DNA of 64,000 bases from Plecoglossus altivelis (lineage: Eukaryota > Chordata > Actinopteri > Osmeriformes > Plecoglossidae). The stretch is from assembly GCA_036571765.1 (NCBI GenBank), contig BROE01000020.1, forward strand, positions 11,861,107 to 11,925,106. The letters run 5' to 3'. The notes below the pieces were generated by a model that worked only from the letters and a program-made list of their open reading frames with translations, was not told the DNA's origin and did not search any database. Made by a program: the position numbers and the translations under genes. This document shows positions 11,401 to 22,550 of the stretch, one piece after another (the first letter of the stretch is position 1; every line of letters starts with the position of its first letter).

Positions 11401-14400
11401 TCTATAAAAGCGTTTTTCGAAGGACATCGCTAAATCATCTCTCCACCTTCTTCGTGTCCTATACGGACTCAGCTCACTAGATACAGTATTCGACATCATC
11501 CCAGTTTACTTGTTCATTATTCATTACTATATATTCTTACATGTTCCACACTACATGACCATTGGGGATTCTCATTTGGGACATTTCGGATACCTTTTCA
11601 CATCACAGGTTGAGTCTTGAAATGAAATGACTGCACTGTCAAAGGCAGCCAAATGGTGAATACTGTTCAATGTACGTTTCTCTCTTCAACAGCAAAGAGA
11701 GCGTGGTTCTCGTCTGAATGTCATCATCGTTGCTGAAGGAGCCATGAACCGTCAAGGCAAACCCATCACCTGTGATCAGCTGAAGCAGGTGAGGGAACAC
11801 AGCAGACACATCATGCACTCTCATCATGTCATTATATGGTAGATTCAACTCCGTTTCTTTTTCATGTGTGTAAAGCTGGTGTCTGAGAGACTGGGCTTTG
11901 ACACCAGGGCCACCATCCTGGGACACGTCCAGAGAGGCGGCACTCCCTCTGCCTTCGACAGGATCCTGGTAACCTACACTGCTTCTAGAAAAGCACTGTA
12001 AAAGCACTGCTTTTTGATGAACAGATGGCCTGATTTGTCTGTTTCACTGGCATCTGTTTATCACCAATAAGGTTCACTCTGTCCTCCCCTCTTCTATATC
12101 CTCTTCTCCTGTCCCCTCCTCTCTCCTCTCCTCTCCCCTCCTCTCCTCAGGGCAGCAGGATGGGTGTTGAGGCAGTGATGGCCCTGCTTGAGGCCACGCC
12201 AGACACACCTGCCTGTGTGGTCAGTCTGTCTGGAAACATGGCAGTTAGACTGCCCCTCATGGAGTGTGTCCAAGTGGTGAGCTGGCATGAGGAAACACAA
12301 TATTCTCTTTATGGAGCAAACAAAATACTAATTCAAAATATTTTGGATTCCTTTATTCTTTATTGATTTTTTCCCATCTTCAGACAAAAGATGTAACCAT
12401 AGCAATGGCTGAGGGAAGGTTTGAAGACGCTGTCAAGCTCAGGGGAAAGTGAGACATATTTTCCCTGTAATGTCTTTTGAATCCCTTCATTATGAACTAT
12501 TTTGTAGACTTCAAACTCCTATTTTGATTTCAGGAGCTTTGAGAACAACTGGAACACTTACAAAATGCTTGCTCACGTGCACCCCCCAGACACGAAGGTG
12601 AGTAGATGTAAGTCTTTCGTTTTGTTTTTGGATTTCATACGCAAATTCAAACGGTCTTTGCTTCTTTTCAGAGCAACATCAACATAGCCATAGTGAACGT
12701 GGGCGCTCCCTGTGCTGGGATGAATGCAGCTGTGCGTTCAGCTGTCAGGATTGGCCTTATCCAGGGACACCACATGCTGGCTGTACATGATGGCTTTGAT
12801 GGTCTGGCCTATGGTCAGGTACATCCTGGTTTTCGCCATATTGATTTTCTCCGTCTTCCCTGTTCTCTGCTTTACTCTCCCTCTGCTGTTTCTCTCTCTC
12901 TGTCTCTCTTTCTAATCTCTATGTAATCCTTCCCTCCAGATTGAGCCCATCACCTGGGCTGGAGTAGGAGGTTGGACTGGGAAAGGAGGCTCCATGCTTG
13001 GTACCAAGAGGTATGAGTTCTCAATGGAACACGGCGGTTTGCCACTGGAGTTTGCATGTAACAGCTGTGTTGAGATCTTTTATTCAGCATTGGTGCATCT
13101 TTGCCTTCTCTTGTGAAGGTCCTTGCCAGGTAAATTGATGGAGGAGATCAGTCTGAACATCGCTAAATTCAATATTCACGCGCTGGTCATCATTGGAGGG
13201 TTTGAGGTGCGGGCTTCTAGTTGAAAAATAATTTCCCCTTTTGATGGTTTGTCAGTCCACTTTTGTTATGTTTATTACATTATCAATAATATAATCATGT
13301 ATGTAATATAATTCCACACATGACAACCCTCTCTGGCAGGCATTTCTGGGTGGTTTGGAGCTGGTGCAGGCCAGGGAAAAGTATGAGGAACTCTGCATTC
13401 CCCTGGTGGTCATTCCTGCAACCGTGTCTAACAACATCCCAGGCTCTGATTTCAGCATTGGAGCTGACACCGCCTTAAACACCATCACCTCGGTCAGAGC
13501 GCTACACAAACACACGCGCACACACATACACGCACGCACACTTAAGTCTTTTCAAAAGGCTTTTCTCTCTCAGACTTGTGACAGGATCAAGCAGTCTGCT
13601 GCAGGCACTAAGAGGAGAGTGTTTATCATCGAGACCATGGGGGGATATTGCGGCTACCTGGCAACCATGGCCGGGCTGGCGTCTGGAGCTGACGCTGCCT
13701 ACATCTATGAGGAACACTTCGGCATTCGTGACCTGGAGGTCAGTGGTGACGGCATGTAACGCTGGAGGGATGAAGGAGCGAATGAATGGCGGGATGGACT
13801 ACTAGGAAAAGCTATGTACTTGTGTTTTGACTTCATTTGGATGTTTTCGTATCTAGATGAATGTGGAGCACCTGGTAGAGAAGATGAAGACCACAGTGAA
13901 AAGAGGGCTGATCCTTAGGTGGGTGTGATCTGGACCTGAAGCAAAGTTTGAAGACAACATTCTTTTCGTTGTTTCTAAAGAGCTACTTTTACATGTGCAG
14001 AGCAAACCCACCTCTGTCTGCTAATGAATCATTTTGCCCACAGGAATGAACGTTGTAACGCCAACTACACCACAGACTTCGTTTTCAACCTGTACTCAGA
14101 GGAGGGCAAGGGAGTATTCGACTGTAGGAAGAACATCCTAGGCCACATGCAGCAGGTGTGACTCACTCCTCCTCTGTTCCCACGCTACTGGCATTTGACC
14201 TCTCCTTCTCGCTCACACTCACAAACTATCCTCTTCCATTTTCCTTTCGGTTTCTGTGCTCAGGGTGGAACCCCGACTCCCTTTGACAGGAACTTTGGCA
14301 CCAAGATGGGAGCCAAGTCTGTTCTATGGCTGACTGACAAGCTGAAGGAATGCTACAGACATGGTAAGAACAGACAGCAAATCATCTAGATTGAACTGTC

Positions 14401-14834
14401 CCTTCAATAACCTGATACATCGTGACGGATGTGTGTCTCCCTAGGTCGTATCTTTGCCAACTCTCCAGACTCTGCCTGTGTGCTAGGCATGAAAAAGCGG
14501 TCCCTGGTATTCCAGCCCCTGGCAGAACTCAAGGATCACACCGACATTGAGTGAGGCCCCTTCTCTTCACACCTCTCCTCCGTCTCAACCATTTAGTCCG
14601 TCGCCTCAACATTGTACCTGTGCTATTTGAAACGTATTGTTCCAATGCCTTCATCTCTACTCCTCCCTCCTTGCCCCTTCTTTCTATCCACCTTTCAGAC
14701 ACCGCATCCCCAAGACTCAGTGGTGGCTTAAACTGAGACCCATCCTGAAGATCCTGGCCAAGTACAATATCAGCCTGGACACCTCAGAGATCGCTCACAT
14801 GGAACATGTCATTAAGAAGAGAGTCCTGGTTTAG
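8440..14834 (+). CDS. pfkm: ATP-dependent 6-phosphofructokinase, muscle type (22 coding exons)
   Basis: Phosphorylates fructose-6-phosphate to fructose-1,6-bisphosphate, the committed step of glycolysis; a cytosolic tetramer. Exons: 8440-8524, 9624-9697, 9910-9987, 10375-10564, 10707-10872, 10978-11022, 11159-11267, 11693-11788, 11876-11968, 12151-12276, 12384-12448, 12534-12597, 12672-12818, 12940-13010, 13119-13206, 13340-13492, 13574-13738, 13857-13918, 14044-14155, 14264-14363, 14445-14550, 14699-14834 (2331 nt, 776 aa; human PFKM 780). The two-half eukaryotic layout is clear. The catalytic N-half has GGDAQGMN from residue 24, GGDGSLTGA, SIDND (163-167) and TIGTD (174-178). The regulatory C-half, from about residue 398, has NVGAPCAGMN and ATVSNN in place of SIDND, as is normal for the non-catalytic half. 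The sequence matches the M isoform best. All introns are GT-AG. The ATG at 8440 gives the family N-terminus. Confidence 0.96.
9209..9268. repeat. 9-bp pyrimidine minisatellite in pfkm intron 1
   Basis: About six copies of a TTCTCTCCC-type unit inside the 1.1-kb first intron. Confidence 0.85.
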
Positions 14835-15256
14835 ATGTTCTCCTGACACATACACACACACACACACACACATACAATCATTATAAATGTAATAATTATC
14901 ATCAATATGATCATCATCATCTCTGTCTGGAACACTATTATAATAACACACTCAATAGGACAAGTGTAATGGCTGTAGATACTTTGTTATGTAAAGCCAT
15001 ATTATTGTGTGAGTAAGTAAAAACACTGTCTGGCATTATCATGGCAGCAGCATTCTGCAGCTGATTGCCCTGATATGATACTTCCTGTGTTCTGCAGACG
15101 TACTGTGCACCCTAAGTAGCTTCTGATCCCAAAAAATAAAATGGTATTCTTCCACTGAGATTGAGTGCGCTTCCTTCTTTTAAATAATGTCAACTGGGTT
15201 TCCTCTTTACAAGTTTGACCACCAGTGATTGACATTAACACAATTACTTTCTACAG
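14835..15256 (+). other. pfkm: pfkm 3' UTR with poly(A) signal
   Basis: Non-coding sequence after the pfkm stop. A short (CA)n run follows the stop, and an AATAAA at 15135-15140 is the likely polyadenylation signal. No other gene is seen. Confidence 0.6.
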
Positions 15257-15354
15257 TGGATTGTTAAGGACAACGATGACAACTACATGCTCATAGAAAC
15301 TGAAAAGCGGAAAAAGAAGTAGGACACAGAACGGCAGTTGACTCATCAGCCAAG
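15257..15354 (+). other. Candidate unassigned exon between pfkm and itgb7-like
   Basis: Preceded by a good acceptor (TTTCTACAG) and followed by a strong donor (CAAG|GTAAGA at 15355). It carries a charged 21-codon frame ending in KRKKK and a stop at 15320-15322. It may be a non-coding first exon of the integrin gene, since an acceptor-like CAAG ends just before the integrin ATG at 16010-16011. Alternatively it is a rare alternative 3' exon of pfkm. It could also be chance. Confidence 0.3.
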
Positions 15355-15911
15355 GTAAGAACCTCTTACTTTAATCATTCACTTATACAACTTCCATTTT
15401 TCACATCCAAAGGATGATTGAAAACTGTAGTAAAAACGTAAAGTAAAGTTTTAAAATTTTTTGTGAAATACTGCTTTCAGCAGTGAACCAGTATTATTTG
15501 GCAATCGTTTTATTATTGTTTATGCAATGTAACATTTCAAGTGGAAAATACCTTCAGGATGTTTTTACAGTGGTACTGTAGTTTTAAGTTTTAAGTTTTT
15601 GTAAGTACTGTACTTTTTAATTTGTTTGACGTTATTATGAGCAGATTTTTCTGCTTGATCTCAGCTGCTTGGGAAGACATGCTGTTTCTGTGGGCAGAGA
15701 TCTCTGTCCCAGCTGCCTGTTCTAGGATTTCAGAAACATTTTGAAATGAATGCATTTGCGATTGGGTATTTGAGTTCTTGTTTAATCTAGCAACCTTGTT
15801 TCGTAGCGCTGATCAGTCCTGAAACTGCTGTAGTTAGTAGACCACCCGTTTCCATGAGCAAAAAGTGACGTAAACGTGCGGTTTGTGGTTTGTTGAATGA
15901 GACTCGTTGAG

Positions 15912-15919
15912 GAGGAAGT
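15912..15919 (+). promoter_or_regulatory. PU.1/ETS-type site upstream of the integrin gene
   Basis: GAGGAAGT, the purine-box core bound by PU.1, lies about 95 bp upstream of the integrin start codon. A CRE-like TGACGTAA lies at 15866-15873. Mammalian leukocyte integrin promoters use PU.1; its use here is inferred. Confidence 0.35.
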
Positions 15920-16013
15920 GCCCTTCTCTTGTGTCTACCCTTGAGCTACTTCTCACACTTAGACTCATCTTGTGTCGTCTTCCTGTCCTCTTGATCTCTC
16001 TCCATGTCAAGCC

Positions 16014-18560
16014 ATGATCAACACTTGCTTTCTAGCCATCATTCTCCTACACTCCGTGGGACCAGGTAGGTAACTTCATTGCTGTTGTATTGTTTCTTTA
16101 CTTAAGCTCCAACAGATTCCCATGTGTATTGTTGTGTACGCGCTATTCTCTGACCATAGTCACCCTCTACTTGGAAGGTGCTCGTGGGGTCCATGGATGT
16201 GTGTCTCAGCAGAACTGTTCAGAGTGCATAAAGAGTCCGGGATGTGCCTGGTGCAAACATAAAGTGAGCTTCTCCTACCTTAAAATATTCTTGACTCCGG
16301 ATAAACCCTCTGTATTGTAATGTGTATGTGTGAAACAAAGCCCATTTTATCCAGTGTAGAATACCTTTTATACAGGACTTTGAATTGTGGAATGTACTGT
16401 CTGTCAATGAGAAGTGAATGGTTGCCTGTCTGATCATTTTAGACATTTGTATGGTTTGATGTTTGGATTTAGATAATGTTGCATGTTGCTGCTCTATTGG
16501 TGGTTTATTGGCTATTTCATGTGAATCCAACTTCCTTATTACACATCATTTCCTTCTGGGTTTCACGTCAGCCTTACATACAGTGTTCTCAGGTTAAACT
16601 AAACTAGGTACTGTAGTCATCAATTGTATCAGATGAGATATATTATAAAACCCAAAGAACATAACAAACGAAGCATCTTCGATGTCCCTCCATTATGATC
16701 TTCCCAGGACTTCCTGAAGGCAGGTGAGCCCAGTGAGCGCAGGTGTGACACAGAAGGGTCTCTGATCAGCAGAGGTTGTAAGGTGGTCGACCTCATGAAT
16801 CCTGACCCTAAACTAAAGTACCTGAAAAATCAGATGTTAAGCAGCGACACTGTGGTGCAGCTCACTCCACAGAACCTTCACGTTGAACTGAGAGTAGGTA
16901 AGTTATCACAGGTATTTCAATAGGGTACAATGTGACTGAGCAGGACTTGTGAAAAGCTTGGAATTAATAAGCATCGAAATGACTAGAAAATTGCGAGTTT
17001 GTTGAACGTGATTCTGTTGCTGAAAACCTGTCCATTGACCGGTCCCAGGTGTCCCCAAGGAGTTCAAAGTGTCATTTAAGAGAGCTGAAGGCTACCCCAT
17101 TGACCTCTACTACCTGATGGACCTGTCCTTTTCCATGAAGGATGACCTTGACATCATTAAAAACCTAGGAGGGGACATCCTAAAAACCCTTCAGAAGAAT
17201 ACCCAAAACGTCCAAATTGGTGAGCTCAGATCCCTATCCTCAAAACATCAGGTTGCTGTCAAAATAATAAATCAGACACCAAATGTGTGTCCAAGTAAAG
17301 ATTGTGTTTACATACGATGTGTGTACAGACGACTACAAAGACATGCATGTTGTACCATCCTAGTTGAAAATCTCATCTGACTCTGCTCCACTGTTTATGA
17401 GGCTTTGGATCCTTTGTGGACAAGGTGGCCCTGCCTTATGTTAGCCAGTTAAAGGCCAAAAAAAAAGACCCCTGTCCAAGCCGACTGAACAACTGCCAGC
17501 CAGCCTTCAGTTTCCAGAACATTCTGAGGCTTAGTAGTGATGCTGCAGAATTTAAGAGGATGGTCAGCAAACAAAGTATCTCTGCAAACCAGGATTCTCC
17601 AGAGGCGGGCTTTGATGCCATCATGCAAGCAGCAGTCTGTCAGGTACTCAAGGCCATCCAACGTCACCTCCCACAACTCTCTCGCTCGCTTTCTGTCGGT
17701 CTCTTACATGATTCGCACACTCTCATTGTGTGTTATTGCCTCCTCCTTCTCAATTTTTGTCTGCAGAATGTAATCGGTTGGCGCAATGTGACTCGAATTC
17801 TGGTCTACACATCTGACGACACGTTCCATTTTGCTGGAGATGGAAGTTTGGCAGGGATATATGAGCCTCATGATGGAAGATGCCACCTCAATGACAGAGG
17901 CTTCTATGATGGCACTAAATATGTGGGTCATCACCTGCACTTTTTTGTTAATGATAACATCCATCCATCCATTGTCTATTGCTAATCCCCGGGAGGGATT
18001 GCAGTGCCACTTGCTCCCATTTTGGGGTCACGGGTGACTGGAGCCTAACCCAGTAGCTTTCGGGCTATAGGCGGGGTGCACCCTGGACTAGGGCCAGCAA
18101 GTCGCAGGGCTAACACAGAGACACAACCATTCACTCACACATCCACTCTCTAGGGGCAATTTTCAATATACCAATTAACCTGGCACATGCATGTCCTTGG
18201 ATGGTAATGATAACATAAGAACTGAAAATATAATTGGGCTTGCATTTACTTGGTTCTATTTCTAGGACTATCCCTCTGTTGGACACCTGGCCAGGATCCT
18301 CTCATCTAATAACATCCAGCTCATCTTTGCTGTCACTGAGGATATTTCTTCTGATTATCATGTAAGCCCCAATATAGGTTATACTGTACCCAGTTCTTAT
18401 ATTTCTTATATAACTTATGAAACCTATATGTTTTGCAATATATCTTCCCTTGTATAGGCATTGAGTAAACTAATCCCTCAGTCAGTGGTGGGGGTTTTGA
18501 GTAACAACTCCAACAATGTGGTCCAGATCATCTCAGAGGCCTACAGAGTGAGTATACAAC

Positions 18561-18619
<59 letters not shown>

Positions 18620-19402
18620 AACACAGGCAGTAACATATCTGACAGATACATCAATGAAATCTGATTTGTGCTTCATATGGCTAGAACCTGTCTTCCACCA
18701 TCCTGCTGGAGCACCAAGGAGCCCCTTCAGAACTGGAGGTGACCTACAAGACTCAGTGTGCTTCTGCTAAGTCCAGCCCTTCCTGGCACAAGAGAGGAGA
18801 ATGCATGAATGTCAAGATCGATGAACAGGTTTGTCAACAGAGGATTTTGTTGGTGGAAGGGGAAGTAGACCTATTAATCAGATATACTCTTCTGAAGCTA
18901 CAGTTCAATCTTGTTTGTTAATCTCTACTTTTTCATATTCAGGTGGACTTTATGGTGCGGTTGACCAGTAACCAATGTCTGAATGGGAAGAAAGAGTTTT
19001 TTTTGAAAGTCCAAGGCATATCTGAGACTGTAAAGGTGTCTGTAGAAACCCTGTGTGACTGTAATTGCGAAGACACAGAGACAAACTCCGAACACTGCCA
19101 CTACAATGGGACACTCAGCTGTGGAGCCTGCAGGCAAGGACCCTATTTATGACTATCAAGAACTACGAGGAATAGCAGCATCTGGCCTTTCAGATGCAGA
19201 AACGTTACATTAAGCAAATAAACAAATGTTATAGATACAATTATTGAAACGCTTTTTAGGATGTGTCATATTCATGTGCACAGTCAACTAATTGCTAGAA
19301 TTATTAATATATATTAAGATATATGTGTAATTGTGCTCTTTGTTTTTCTGAGACATTTTCTTCATTATTGAGTGTGATAGTGATAGAGAAGGAGGGAAAG
19401 GC

Positions 19403-19461
<59 letters not shown>

Positions 19462-21259
19462 ATGACATGCAGGAAAAGGCCCAGGGTGGAATTAAACCTG
19501 GCGCCCAGTAATAGGCCTTAGCCTGTATGCTACTTGCTCCACCTGGTGACCCATCAGGGGCATCCCAGATGAGATATATTGAACATTTCTTTAATGTATA
19601 TTCTCCAACTAACCTTAACTGAGTCTGCTTGCTGAAACTTCCATCCTCCCAGCTGTAAAGAAGGATACTTGGGCCAGAAGTGTGAGTGTCAGCAGCCTAA
19701 AGACGATGTCTCCTGTTACCAAAACAACTCCTTGCAGCTCTGCAGTGGGCACGGAAGCTGTGAGTGTGGCAAATGTGTGTGCCAGGGCAACTACAATGGA
19801 GAATTCTGCACGTGTGATGATAGTAGCTGTGCTAGACATGACAACAAACTCTGTGGGGGTAAGTAGCAGTTAACTTGCATCACACTTCAAATATATAATT
19901 GTATAATATCTTCTATAATTTATAGAATATATTTAAAAACGTACTGTACTAGAAAATGGTTGCCATGAACATCCTGGAGAATAATTCAACTGTATGAATT
20001 ATGATCTATCCAGTGGATTTAATTGTGTTTACAGTTTTAAAAGACCAAAGATACTCTTATATCACATCACAAACTAATATTGTCTCAAATCTCTTTGACC
20101 TCCGAAGGAAATGGGGTCTGTAAATGTGGAAAATGTGAATGTAATAAGAACTTTAAAGGTTCTGCATGCGAGTGCTCCACCAAGAAAGACCAGTGTATGT
20201 CAAACGGTTTGCTGTGTAGTGGACAAGGAACATGCAATTGCAACCAGTGTAAATGCAACAAAGACTTTATTGGAGAAAAATGCGAAACGATTGTCAATGC
20301 ATGCCAAAACTACAAGTAGGATTTTTTTTTTTACAAAGTACCATGACTTGAGTAGTGTCAATGTTGCATAACTGTTCTCATCATACAGTTTTGTATAACC
20401 TCATACATGTTTACAAGATTGTACACGTGCTGTCTTGCTTTCAGGGAATGTATGATTTGCACGTTGGAAAAAGAAAAGGACAACCACAAGAGCTGCAATG
20501 CATCATGTGGCTCAGTGAAGCCCATTAAATTGAATCAAGATCAGGAATACGCCTGTGTCACTGAATCCATCTCATTTAAAGTGGAGTTGCAAAATGGCAC
20601 CATTGTCATTTTCTACAAAGATTTGCCTAGTGAGACCTCAAGTTAACCTCTATTAACAATCATAGAGAAATCTGATATCCAAGCTGCTATAATTTTTCCC
20701 CTTTCTTTCTTCTTTGTGATAAAAAAGTAATTCAATATCCTTTTCCTCTTTATCAGGGACTGTTGACAAGACCCTTGTAATTATTACAAGTTCTGTTAGC
20801 AGTATAATTTTTATTGGCATAGCAGTGATCCTGGTCAGCCGCCTGCTGCTGGAGTTGCACTACCGCCGTGAGTACCTCAGCTTCCTCAAAGCCCAGGAGG
20901 ACACCGACTGGAAAGATGTAAGAGACATGACCGGCCCTTGCAAAGAGATCAGCTGATCAAATTGTATACTAATTAAATGTTAGTTATTCTGTGAGATTTT
21001 TCATATACTTCATTAGCAAAGCATGTGAATTGTTGCTTTTATGTCAAAATAATGTGTGATCTTGCATATGCCGAATGTTACGTTTTCTTTTAAGATGAGT
21101 TCTCATTACAACAATGGTACATTTTAATTTGCCTGTGATGCTTTGGTCAGAATATAAAATAACTTTTGTTGTATCTTTTTCATATTTTAGACCCACAACC
21201 CCTTGTTCCAGGATGCCACGACCACAGTTATGAACCCCTTGCACATTCAGGATGATTAG
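16014..21259 (+). CDS. itgb7: Integrin beta chain, leukocyte beta2/beta7 type (15 coding exons)
   Basis: Single-pass adhesion receptor subunit that pairs with an alpha chain. Exons: 16014-16065, 16160-16263, 16708-16897, 17049-17219, 17402-17643, 17767-17922, 18266-18361, 18458-18547, 18685-18828, 18943-19133, 19653-19858, 20108-20315, 20445-20629, 20757-20917, 21191-21259 (2265 nt, 754 aa). In order: signal peptide (about 1-18), Cys-rich PSI domain, hybrid and betaI domains with the MIDAS motif DLSFS (140-144), I-EGF repeats with regular Cys spacing, a short beta-tail, one membrane helix (about 685-710) and a cytoplasmic tail. Intron 10 has a GC donor (CAG|GCAAGG). The tail has NPLF (735-738) but NPLH (747-750) at the second motif, and HYRRE where family members have an Asp (Tyr714). 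The tail resembles beta2, while linkage to espl1 and pfdn5 matches ITGB7, so integrin beta is certain and the paralog less so. Confidence 0.85.
17961..18204 (-). mobile_element. Truncated fish retroposon with 12-bp target-site duplication
   Basis: Lies in integrin intron 6. It is flanked by perfect copies of TAATGATAACAT at 17949-17960 and 18205-18216. The element begins with CCATCCATCC and contains GGCGGGGTGCACCCTGGAC and a segment around CAGGGCTAACACAGAGACA, typical of a dispersed repeat common in teleosts. Read on the minus strand it ends in an (ATGG)n tail, so it is a minus-strand copy that has lost its 5' (tRNA-like) part. The family name cannot be fixed without a repeat library. Confidence 0.75.
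18561..18619. repeat. (CTGT)n in a 137-bp integrin intron
   Basis: About 14 units of CTGT fill nearly half of intron 8 (18548-18684), starting 13 bp after the donor. Length changes here could affect splicing of a very short intron. Confidence 0.95.
19406..19553 (-). mobile_element. tRNA-derived SINE-like copy 1, (TC)n tail
   Basis: Lies in integrin intron 10. On the minus strand it reads as a tRNA-like head (GGTCACCAGGTGGAGC as box A, a degenerate GGTTTAATTCC as box B), then CCTGCATGTCAT, then a (TC)n tail (the GA tract at 19406-19458). It shares ACATGCAGGAAA and its overall order with the copy at 21506-21722. Confidence 0.6.
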
Positions 21260-21503
21260 CACATTTATCTAGATGTCACAGCAAGATTTCAAGCAATCAC
21301 ATTAGAAGGGACGTCTCAACAAAGAAACTTAGTCTTGAGTAAAAGAAAGTCTGTATGTTCAGGGTGGTTCAGAAACAACTGAATAATATCATCCTATACA
21401 GTTACTTTACTTTACGTTGCACATCAAGTTGTTGAGACGTTTTATTGCATCTATATAGTGGTGACATTTCCTGTTTGTTTTGAAAGTGTCAGACAGGAAA
21501 TGC

Positions 21504-21584
<81 letters not shown>

Positions 21585-22054
21585 TAGACAGACAGACAGA
21601 CAGACAGAGACTGAGATAACATGCAGGAAATAGCTTGGGATCAAATCAAACTTGAGCTCCTGCAGAATAGTTTACTTAGTGAGCCACCTTGTAGAAAGGT
21701 TTACTAAGTGAGCCACCTTGTAAACATGGTTATTTCTAAGTCACTCTACTCTTTTTTGTTTGCATTCAAAATTTACAAATGTGTATTTGTACTATTAATT
21801 GTGGTACAATCAATACTTTGTGACTTGTTATACATTTGAAGTCTGATCATTGTAATTAATTACTTTTTCTTGTATTAATTTGATATTATTTTGTTTTAAT
21901 CTGCTTTTATCTGACCTATTTCCATATTAAATGTCTATACGTTTCAGTGTTGCTTTCTGCGTTAAATGTTATTGTCCTATTGAAACATTGATTAAAGCAT
22001 TTGTGTCAAAATCCCATTACAAATACAATGCCTGAGGTCAAATTATTGAATAAA
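21260..22054 (+). other. itgb7: Integrin gene 3' UTR with poly(A) signal
   Basis: Non-coding, AT-rich after the SINE-like copy. AATAAA at 22049-22054 is the most likely polyadenylation signal, and ATTAAA variants occur at about 21925 and 21990. Confidence 0.55.
21506..21722 (-). mobile_element. tRNA-derived SINE-like copy 2 with (GA)n/(GACA)n tail
   Basis: Lies in the integrin 3' UTR. Same orientation and order as the intron 10 copy: a tail (GA and GACA repeats, about 21506-21607), ACATGCAGGAAA at 21619-21630, a degenerate box B, and a head containing GAGCCACCTTG. The head is tandemly duplicated (21669-21693 and 21698-21722). Confidence 0.55.
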
Positions 22055-22195
22055 ATGCATAACGAGTTTTCATTGAAATTTTGAGATGAAAAATATACGA
22101 TGATGAGTGGTAACAAATCGAAGATGGCGACATAAAATATCCTACAATAAACTACATTGCCCTTTCAGCCCCTTTGCACTTCCGTTAGAATGCGG

Positions 22196-22219
22196 ATTGG
22201 CTACAACATTTATTTCAAA
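22196..22219. promoter_or_regulatory. Candidate CCAAT and CHR elements of espl1
   Basis: An inverted CCAAT box (ATTGG, 22196-22200) is followed 13 bp later by TTCAAA (22214-22219), which is TTTGAA on the other strand, the cell-cycle homology region consensus. This pairing is typical of G2/M genes bound by NF-Y and DREAM/B-MYB complexes. It is a motif match only, about 330 bp upstream of the ATG. Confidence 0.35.
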
Positions 22220-22550
22220 AACCGTGCGCGGGGGACTTCGTGTTTTGGTTTTACTTTTCTACTCAATGGCACTTGTGCTATATTAAGCTTATCTAACGAA
22301 TGTTTGTCGATATTTCTTTCAAATAGGGCACGATTATGTAGCCTATTTGCTTTTATAACAGTGGATTATATCTCTTTATAATTTACTGTTGTCAGTTGCA
22401 CACGTATGAGTCGTATGAATAGAAAATGCTGAGCTACTAGCTGGTTAATACAGTTAGCAGAATCTTGTTAGCATTTTCTTAAGATTAGCTCTCTAACTAT
22501 TTGACGTTACGGAAGATATATTTAGTCTTAGTTACGTTTACAGTTGTAAA

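Noticed and set aside
12672..14834. Second phosphofructokinase-like gene
   Set aside because: This is the C-terminal regulatory half of the same pfkm protein; splice phases are continuous and no stop or start separates the halves.
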